From IMG/VR virus record IMGVR_UViG_3300012920_000050, positions 1 through 55,410 of that record: 55,410 nucleotides of DNA; one strand, given 5' to 3'. Source of the DNA: a virus. The notes under the pieces are model-generated. The model worked only from the letters and a program-made list of their open reading frames with translations, did no database searches and was not told where the DNA came from. The position numbers and the translations under genes are program-made. Positions 50,043-55,410 of this stretch are shown here, piece after piece (within the stretch, counting starts at the first letter, position 1; every line of letters starts with the position of its first letter).

Positions 50043-51156
50043 AGTTTCGGTCCAAAATTTTAAATCCCCCAGAGGCATCAATGCCTACAGCAAAACTTGT
50101 AGAAACTTCTACTTGACCGCCTATTTGTTTTTTGTAAGATTGACTCCTGAGTTGAGCGTCTTCAATCACAAATTGGTTAACAACATCGTGATACTGTCCG
50201 CTATATCTATATCTGTTAGTATGATCGATAGTCATATTGTACTTTGACCCCTCCTTAAAAAACGAATTTATAGAGCCTGTGTCATATTCTCTGAGAATCA
50301 TATCCATTGACAGCTCTGCCATGATAGGTAGTTTTAATTTTCGATCAAAAACATAATTACTTCCAAACCCATATATGTCCTGCCTTTCTATAGGCACATT
50401 TAGAGAAATGCTTTGAATTGCAGCATCCTCTGCCTCTAGAGGCACCCCTCCATAATTTCCTGCAAGCTTTTGAATATTGATCATAATATCTCCAGGCATG
50501 ATAACATTTGCCTCAGGAACAATATCGTACCCAAAACTGTCTTGATCTAAATTTAACTTTTCTTCTGACTTGGGATTTTCCATTCCAAGTTTTATTGCTG
50601 GTAAAGTAGGTACGTCACTTGGCTCATAAGTATCAAAAGTCATATTGCTACCCCTAAAAGAAACAGAAGCGGTGGGAAGCTGTCCCACGGCAGCATTATA
50701 ACTATAAGAATCAAGAAAACAGTTACCGATTCCAATTACATGATAGCCAGAATAATCTTCCGCATTACTTAAATCCCTGTGAAGAGCTTCGTCGGAAGCA
50801 ACAGCAATTACATTTATATCATCCGTCGAGTCCGACTCTAATCGAGATTTTAATATACTGCCTTCGGCGCCAACATAAAATCCTAAAAATTTTTCGTTTT
50901 CTCCGCTAGAAAATAAATAATTTATATTACAAGAAACATTTGCATTTCTAATTATTGGAGACTCTCCATCTCTTTGCATGAATGAATCAGAGCCAATAGA
51001 TTTGACATCTACAGCGGGGTGCTCAAAAGAATAATCCATACTTTGAACTCTTACTAAATTACCAGATGTAGTGCCATTTTCCTTATATGCAGGAAAATCA
51101 GTGACAAGAACACCAAGCCTCTCATAAGTTAATCTAGTCGGAGTACATTTAGCCAT
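50041..51156 (-). CDS. Tail-tube-like paralogue (minor tail/tube protein)
   Basis: 371 residues. VRVQSMDYSFEHPAVDVKSI, YSYNAAVGQLPTASVSFRGS, VIMPGDIMINIQKL and IQSISLNVPIERQDIYGFGS align in order with segments of the 485-residue major tail candidate; it lacks the long Gly/Asp-rich insert. It stands alone between two fibre/tail blocks in the opposite direction, with its own GTGTAATA box 6 nt from the ATG. It may be a minor tube subunit, a decoration or the adaptor of fibres to the tube. Confidence 0.6.
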   Translation of the reverse strand: MAKCTPTRLTYERLGVLVTDFPAYKENGTTSGNLVRVQSMDYSFEHPAVDVKSIGSDSFMQRDGESPIIRNANVSCNINYLFSSGENEKFLGFYVGAEGSILKSRLESDSTDDINVIAVASDEALHRDLSNAEDYSGYHVIGIGNCFLDSYSYNAAVGQLPTASVSFRGSNMTFDTYEPSDVPTLPAIKLGMENPKSEEKLNLDQDSFGYDIVPEANVIMPGDIMINIQKLAGNYGGVPLEAEDAAIQSISLNVPIERQDIYGFGSNYVFDRKLKLPIMAELSMDMILREYDTGSINSFFKEGSKYNMTIDHTNRYRYSGQYHDVVNQFVIEDAQLRSQSYKKQIGGQVEVSTSFAVGIDASGGFKILDRN

Positions 51157-51162
51157 TAAACC

Positions 51163-51170
51163 TATTACAC
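51163..51170 (-). promoter_or_regulatory. Candidate late promoter octamer (GTGTAATA), leftward
   Basis: Minus strand GTGTAATA followed by GGTTTA and the ATG at 51156. Leaderless geometry. It faces away from the rightward copy at 51187-51194, 16 bp apart. Confidence 0.6.
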
Positions 51171-51186
51171 ACTTTTAGCTTATTAA

Positions 51187-51194
51187 GTGTATTT
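51187..51194 (+). promoter_or_regulatory. Candidate late promoter octamer variant (GTGTATTT), rightward
   Basis: AGTGTATTT lies 14 nt before the ATG of the first fibre gene (51209). It sits in the same 52-bp gap as the leftward octamer. No Shine-Dalgarno is seen. Confidence 0.5.
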
Positions 51195-51208
51195 ATTAAA
51201 GACCCGCT

Positions 51209-52945
51209 ATGCCAAACAAAAGAATTTCAGACCTCGCAGAGACGCACTCATTAATTTCAAACGGATTACAATACCCATTTAGGAGTTCTGCTGTACGCAC
51301 TTCAAACAAAGATGAAGATGCTCTTTTTCTGCTGGCAAGGTCTGGATCTCATAATGAAAAAATAAAATATAAAAATTTAAAAAGCTCTGTTTCGGATAAT
51401 GTTGTATTTCTTACTGGAAAACAGTTAATCAGCGGAAGAAAAACTTTTGCAGACGACTGCACATTTCTTAGCACTACAAAAATTAACGAAATAATTGATG
51501 TAACAAAAAAAGGGGACATCAGTGGGAATATTTTCGTTGGAGAGACTGGATTATTTCAACACATGGGGGTGGGCGATAAATTTTTCTTGAGAGAAGATGA
51601 TGTAAATGAAACCCTGGAAGTTGATGGAGACTCTTTTTTTCACGGGTCAGTCGAAATCACTGGAGATGCATACAGAAATGGCCCAGAACATCATCTAGAA
51701 GGAGATTCACAATATATAGGAAATATAGATTTTATAGGAAATCAATTTCAAAAAGGAGACTTCGACTTACTAGGAAACTCCAGGAGAGTTGGAAATATAG
51801 AGCAAACAGGAAACGGATTTTTTCACTCGGAATTAGTAGTTCATGGAGACATAAGACTTGGAAAGTTTTTATTTCCGCATCAGGACGTTTCTAATTATCA
51901 ATTTTTTGAAGAAGCTTCGGGAGATAGTGTCACTACTTTTTATGCAGAATCCTTCAATCAAATAGCAGACCCTTCGAGCCTTACTTTTCTAAAGTTCACG
52001 CCTGATTTAGTAGAATTAAAAGCTTCCTCAGAACCCAAAGAATCTAATGTTAGATGGTTCGAAGAAACAGAATCTGGCTTAATGATTATGGAAAACTTTG
52101 AATATGGCCCTGATGGTTCAAATAAAATATGGGAATATCAATCTGGCTCTGGAATCACTCAAATCGAGAGCGGTGAATTTGAAGGGGGAAGATCCTCCTC
52201 GATTTTGCTGGATAATAGCTCAGACAAGTCAATAAAATTTTATGTTGACGAAGATGAAGAAGCTATTTCAATTACAGAGTCAGGCTCTTTTGGGGTAAAT
52301 TCTGAAAATCCTTTTGGAGAACTTTCCATGAGTGGAGACGCCTATATCACTCATGTGGATACTTATATTTATGGAAACTGGAGACATGTATATCCTGGAG
52401 AAGAAGATGAAAGCGTTTGCTACTCAACAAGCCTGCCAGAAGGAGAAGACAGTTATCTAATTAACTTCCCAAAAACTTTTGTTGGTGAGCCAGTTTTATC
52501 TGTTTCGGTCAAACACGATAAAGGAGGTGTAATTATTCCTTTCATGATATCAGGACTTACAGACTCTCAATATAATATAAATTTTACAAAAAAACTTCCA
52601 GACAATCAGTATAAAGTAAATACGATTGCCATGTCTACTGGATTGGGTGCGGAAAATTGCTTTAAAAGAGCGATGGACACAGATAAAATTCAAAGATTTA
52701 AAACTCCTGTCGATCCAGGTTCGTTTTCTTATCACATTTCTTTTCCTTCAGGATTTAAATCTCCCCCCACAGTATCCACAACCATAGAGGGAGAAGAAAA
52801 ATTTCCTCCACATTTTATTTCAGGTATAACAACAGGAGGATACAATATAGTTTTTGGAACAGAACTCCAAGATCCATATAAAATACATACAACCGCAAGC
52901 ATGGCAGGAATTATATCCAGATGCGAACCAAACCACTCCCACTAA
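51209..52945 (+). CDS. Tail fibre protein with two lectin-like C-terminal repeats
   Basis: 578 residues. The N-terminus contains LARSGSHNEKIKYKNLKSSV and NVVFLTGKQLISGRKTFADD, shared with the next gene. A middle part has short Gly-Asp repeats of fibre type (GDSFFHGSVEITGDAYRNGP, QKGDFDLLGNSRRVGN). The end holds two similar beta domains: YLINFPKTFVGEPVLSVSV and YHISFPSGFKSPPTVSTTI, each followed by a P-F-M/H-I/F-S-G motif, which resemble H-type lectin or phage receptor-binding domains. It probably binds cell-surface glycan. Confidence 0.75.
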   Translation: MPNKRISDLAETHSLISNGLQYPFRSSAVRTSNKDEDALFLLARSGSHNEKIKYKNLKSSVSDNVVFLTGKQLISGRKTFADDCTFLSTTKINEIIDVTKKGDISGNIFVGETGLFQHMGVGDKFFLREDDVNETLEVDGDSFFHGSVEITGDAYRNGPEHHLEGDSQYIGNIDFIGNQFQKGDFDLLGNSRRVGNIEQTGNGFFHSELVVHGDIRLGKFLFPHQDVSNYQFFEEASGDSVTTFYAESFNQIADPSSLTFLKFTPDLVELKASSEPKESNVRWFEETESGLMIMENFEYGPDGSNKIWEYQSGSGITQIESGEFEGGRSSSILLDNSSDKSIKFYVDEDEEAISITESGSFGVNSENPFGELSMSGDAYITHVDTYIYGNWRHVYPGEEDESVCYSTSLPEGEDSYLINFPKTFVGEPVLSVSVKHDKGGVIIPFMISGLTDSQYNINFTKKLPDNQYKVNTIAMSTGLGAENCFKRAMDTDKIQRFKTPVDPGSFSYHISFPSGFKSPPTVSTTIEGEEKFPPHFISGITTGGYNIVFGTELQDPYKIHTTASMAGIISRCEPNHSH

Positions 52946-52946
52946 A

Positions 52947-54965
52947 ATGAATAAAGACAATAGAACATCAAATATGATCGAGGTTACGCGTCTTTATGCA
53001 GACATAAATGCACCTTCTAGCTATGAACCCCAGCCAAGCGGAAATGAAGATCATGAAGCTTTGCTGTTAGTGGCAAGATCAGGTTCACACAATGAAAAAA
53101 TAAGCTATGCTAATTTGAAAAATTCTTTACTAGACAACGTTGTATTTCTTACTGGAGACCAATTGATTAGCGGCAAAAAAACTTTTGCAGATGTCACTAC
53201 TTTTTTAAGCAGAACAAACATAAACGAAATAATCGACATAACAGAAACGGGAGATATAAGCGGCAATGTGTTTGTGGGAGAGACAGGACTTTTTCAAAAA
53301 GCGGGAATCGGAGACCACTTCACAAGAAGAGAGATGCTGGACGAAGTATTCTTTAATAGGCCATCTGGCAATGAAGACTGGGAGTCTATAACTTTTGGAG
53401 GAGGAGTAAAAGGAGAAACACATCTTTTTGCAGTAGATTTTAGTGGAGAACAAATAGATTTATCTACAGAAGCAGAGTCAAAGAATGTATACCAACCTTC
53501 CGGTTTTTATGCAGCGATGATACCAGAAGCGCATCAAAACAATCTGGACAAGTTCCTTGACGATCACGACTTATTCCCAGATGAACTTCACTATGAAATG
53601 GGCGGAGCTTGGATAGGAATAGAATTCGATAAACCATTTTTTTACAAGGGTATAAACATATACCCCTCTGACAACCTAGACTTTGCGGCAGAAGACTTTA
53701 AAGTTCTTGGCTCAAATAACGGAGAAGACTGGACAACAATCCACGTAGAATCTGGTTTGAGCGCGGCAAGCTACCCAAGCTCAACAAGCGGAAATTATTT
53801 TTCACTAGAAGATTACTTAACAACAGGATATTCTCACTACAGGTATGTCCCAACAAAGATCATAAATTCAGACCAGTGGAAAATAAAACATTTTAACTTT
53901 CAAGGAGTAAAAGACCTAAGAAAACCTTTTGTGGTTCACCCAACACATACGCTTCATGTTTCTGGAGATTCTCTATTTGTGGGAGACGTAACAATTTCAG
54001 GAAATACATTTATAACAGGAAACAATAGAGTAGTAGGAGATTCTTTCTTCGAGGGAGACATTGATCAAACTGGAGATTTTACACAGACAGGAGATAATAC
54101 AAGATTTGGAGACGCTTATCTAAGCGGCACATTAGACGTTACAGGTGATGTAAATATTTATGGCGATTTAATGGTAACTGGAAATATAGGAGTAGACGAA
54201 TACTTGTATCATAATCAAGACGAAGATACCTATTTGCAATTCAAACCAGACGAAATAGTTCTTTCAGCAGGAGCAGAGACACAAATAAACATAAGAGAAT
54301 CTGGAAGCGGAGATTATATATCCTTTACTACCTCTGGAGAAGAAAGAGCAAGGGTATTAAACGATGGAAAATTTGCAATAAATAGCACAGAGGCGAAAGG
54401 GCAACTTTCCGTAACAGGAGATTCCTATCTAGAGAGACTTTATGTCACAGGATGCTCTGGAGAGTGGGTTCGAGTGATGGGAGGTTCAGACGAAACAGTA
54501 ACTTTTTCAACTCCCATAGTTGGAGGTCAAGATAGATACCAAATTGATTTTCCTAAAACTTTTGGATCGCCTCCTGTTTTGTCGATTGGGCTGCAAAATG
54601 ATCATGGAGCTCCAATAGTTCCTCATATGCTTTCTGGAGTAACTGAATCAGAGTATCATCTTTTATTTTCGACTTTTCTGGCGCATGACACATACATAGT
54701 TCATACCACCGCCAGACCAAACGCAACATCTCAGTTCAAGACAATAACCCAATCTTTTACAACAGATTTGACAGCAGGTCAAGATTTGCACGAAATAATT
54801 TTTCCAGAACCGTTTTCCGTTGTACCGGTTGTTTCCTCTACTATAGAAACTGACAAATATTTAATACCCTTTTTAGTATCAGGAGTGACAGAAACGAGTT
54901 ACTTCTTAAAATTTGGCGCAAATGTACCCACAAATTATAAAATTCATACTCACGCAGTCAGATAA
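52947..54965 (+). CDS. Tail fibre protein with discoidin-like insert and two lectin-like repeats
   Basis: 672 residues from ATG 52947 (one base after the previous stop); a longer frame to 52854 lies inside the upstream gene. It is a paralogue of the preceding fibre: LVARSGSHNEKISYANLKNS and VVFLTGDQLISGKKTFADVT, Gly-Asp repeats (GDSFFEGDIDQTGDFTQTGD), and two end domains (YQIDFPKTFGSPPVLSIGL and HEIIFPEPFSVVPVVSSTI). New here is a block of about 170 residues with AWIGIEFDKPFFYKGINIYP and FKVLGSNNGEDWTTIHVESG, the pattern of F5/8-type C (discoidin/CBM32-like) domains. Carbohydrate binding is likely. Confidence 0.75.
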   Translation: MNKDNRTSNMIEVTRLYADINAPSSYEPQPSGNEDHEALLLVARSGSHNEKISYANLKNSLLDNVVFLTGDQLISGKKTFADVTTFLSRTNINEIIDITETGDISGNVFVGETGLFQKAGIGDHFTRREMLDEVFFNRPSGNEDWESITFGGGVKGETHLFAVDFSGEQIDLSTEAESKNVYQPSGFYAAMIPEAHQNNLDKFLDDHDLFPDELHYEMGGAWIGIEFDKPFFYKGINIYPSDNLDFAAEDFKVLGSNNGEDWTTIHVESGLSAASYPSSTSGNYFSLEDYLTTGYSHYRYVPTKIINSDQWKIKHFNFQGVKDLRKPFVVHPTHTLHVSGDSLFVGDVTISGNTFITGNNRVVGDSFFEGDIDQTGDFTQTGDNTRFGDAYLSGTLDVTGDVNIYGDLMVTGNIGVDEYLYHNQDEDTYLQFKPDEIVLSAGAETQINIRESGSGDYISFTTSGEERARVLNDGKFAINSTEAKGQLSVTGDSYLERLYVTGCSGEWVRVMGGSDETVTFSTPIVGGQDRYQIDFPKTFGSPPVLSIGLQNDHGAPIVPHMLSGVTESEYHLLFSTFLAHDTYIVHTTARPNATSQFKTITQSFTTDLTAGQDLHEIIFPEPFSVVPVVSSTIETDKYLIPFLVSGVTETSYFLKFGANVPTNYKIHTHAVR

Positions 54966-54975
54966 ACAAAAACTA

Positions 54976-54983
54976 GTGTAATA
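54976..54983 (+). promoter_or_regulatory. Candidate late promoter octamer (GTGTAATA)
   Basis: AGTGTAATA is followed by seven bases and the ATG at 54991. It sits in the 25-bp gap after the previous fibre gene. Leaderless geometry. Confidence 0.6.
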
Positions 54984-54990
54984 CAGAAAG

Positions 54991-55410
54991 ATGATCTCCA
55001 ATAATATATTTACTTCAGACATAATTAGCGGCTATTATTTTCATGCAGATGAGAATATTATTGTTGACGGAAGAATCGGGATTGGAACTACTTCCCCGTC
55101 AGCAATAGCGCAGATAGAGACCAATGACGGTTCAACCATTTATGACCCAAGCGATACAAAGCCGCCATCAATTGGAGACTACATTCTTTCGTTAAGAAAT
55201 ACATACGAAGGAGGAAATGTTGCAGGGACACTCGCAGGAATACAGTTCAATATTGACGGAGATGGGACTGGGAGCGTGAATTCTTTGGGATCAATTAACC
55301 TCGTTATAGAAGAAGACAACCTTCAAAAGGCAGCTTTATGCTTTAGTCCCGATCCTGGAGATAGTAATAGAAAAGAGGCGATGCGCATAAGCTCTGATGG
55401 ATATATAGGA
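54991..55410 (+). CDS. Tail fibre/spike protein, N-terminal part (runs off right edge)
   Basis: 140 codons from ATG 54991 to the window end with no stop. The sequence begins MISNNIFTSDIISGYYFHAD and contains GRIGIGTTSPSAIAQIE and, at the edge, EAMRISSDGYIG. These GIGTxxPxxxLxI and AMRISSDGxIGIG phrases are typical of beta-structured tail-fibre proteins that often end in an S74 chaperone domain. A GTGTAATA box lies 7 nt before the start. Confidence 0.7.
   Translation, partial: MISNNIFTSDIISGYYFHADENIIVDGRIGIGTTSPSAIAQIETNDGSTIYDPSDTKPPSIGDYILSLRNTYEGGNVAGTLAGIQFNIDGDGTGSVNSLGSINLVIEEDNLQKAALCFSPDPGDSNRKEAMRISSDGYIG

Noticed and set aside
25658-55410. Diversity-generating retroelement acting on the fibres
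   Set aside because: No reverse transcriptase and no template/variable repeat pair with adenine-specific differences were seen.
1-55410. tRNA genes
   Set aside because: No cloverleaf-like segment with a GTTC-type T-arm was noticed, and there is almost no non-coding space for one; a covariance-model scan would settle it.

Overview
The window is a late and mid-genome segment of a tailed bacteriophage (Caudoviricetes) with a long, lambda-type siphophage tail, not a bacterial chromosome. Genes are packed head to tail with ATGA/TAATG overlaps. No tRNA, rRNA, integrase, capsid or packaging gene is visible, and both ends cut through tail-fibre genes. Tryptophan-rich surface modules and discoidin- or lectin-like modules grafted onto tail proteins suggest an aquatic host. 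The Trp-rich module resembles one I associate with Verrucomicrobiota, but host assignment is inference only.

Layout. (1) 1-656, minus: a fibre gene built of 30-residue repeats, running off the left edge. (2) 681-3943, minus: an early operon read leftward from a good sigma-70 promoter (unknown small protein, dNMP kinase, sigma-70-family factor, SSB, GT4 glycosyltransferase, FmdB-like protein). (3) 4122-17761, plus: a divergent operon from a second sigma-70 promoter. It starts with a winged-helix regulator and carries a 13-kb glycan cassette: about eight glycosyltransferase-like genes, SGNH esterase, CMP-sugar synthetase, HpcH/HpaI pyruvate aldolase, HAD-nucleotidyltransferase fusion and GDPD-like protein. 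It also has a PC4/Whirly-like candidate ssDNA-binding protein and, last, a possible Rad52-like annealing protein. (4) 17751-46506, minus: tail genes in lambda order (chaperone pair, tape measure, tube-like paralogues, double gpM, gpL, gpK, fused gpI-gpJ, giant fibre, S74 chaperone). (5) 46564-49990, plus: neck genes and the probable major tail tube gene. (6) 50041-51156, minus: a further tube-like paralogue. (7) 51209-55410, plus: three fibre/spike genes, the last cut by the window edge.

Regulation is the most novel aspect. The early operons start from TTGACA/TATAAT-type promoters. Nearly every late transcription unit instead has an octamer close to GTGTAATA, usually 6-9 nt before the start codon. 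This resembles the way T4 late promoters consist of a -10-like box alone, and the phage's own sigma-like factor is an obvious candidate reader. The spacing at several early and late promoters implies leaderless mRNAs. Units with longer leaders carry a TAAGG Shine-Dalgarno, which at the tape-measure gene can be hidden in a perfect 8-bp hairpin.

Working model: host RNA polymerase reads both divergent early operons, making nucleotide-metabolism, recombination and glycan-modifying enzymes plus the sigma factor. The sigma factor then switches on the octamer promoters in front of the structural genes. The glycan cassette could make and attach an acidic (ulosonic-type) sugar to the host surface or to phage particles.
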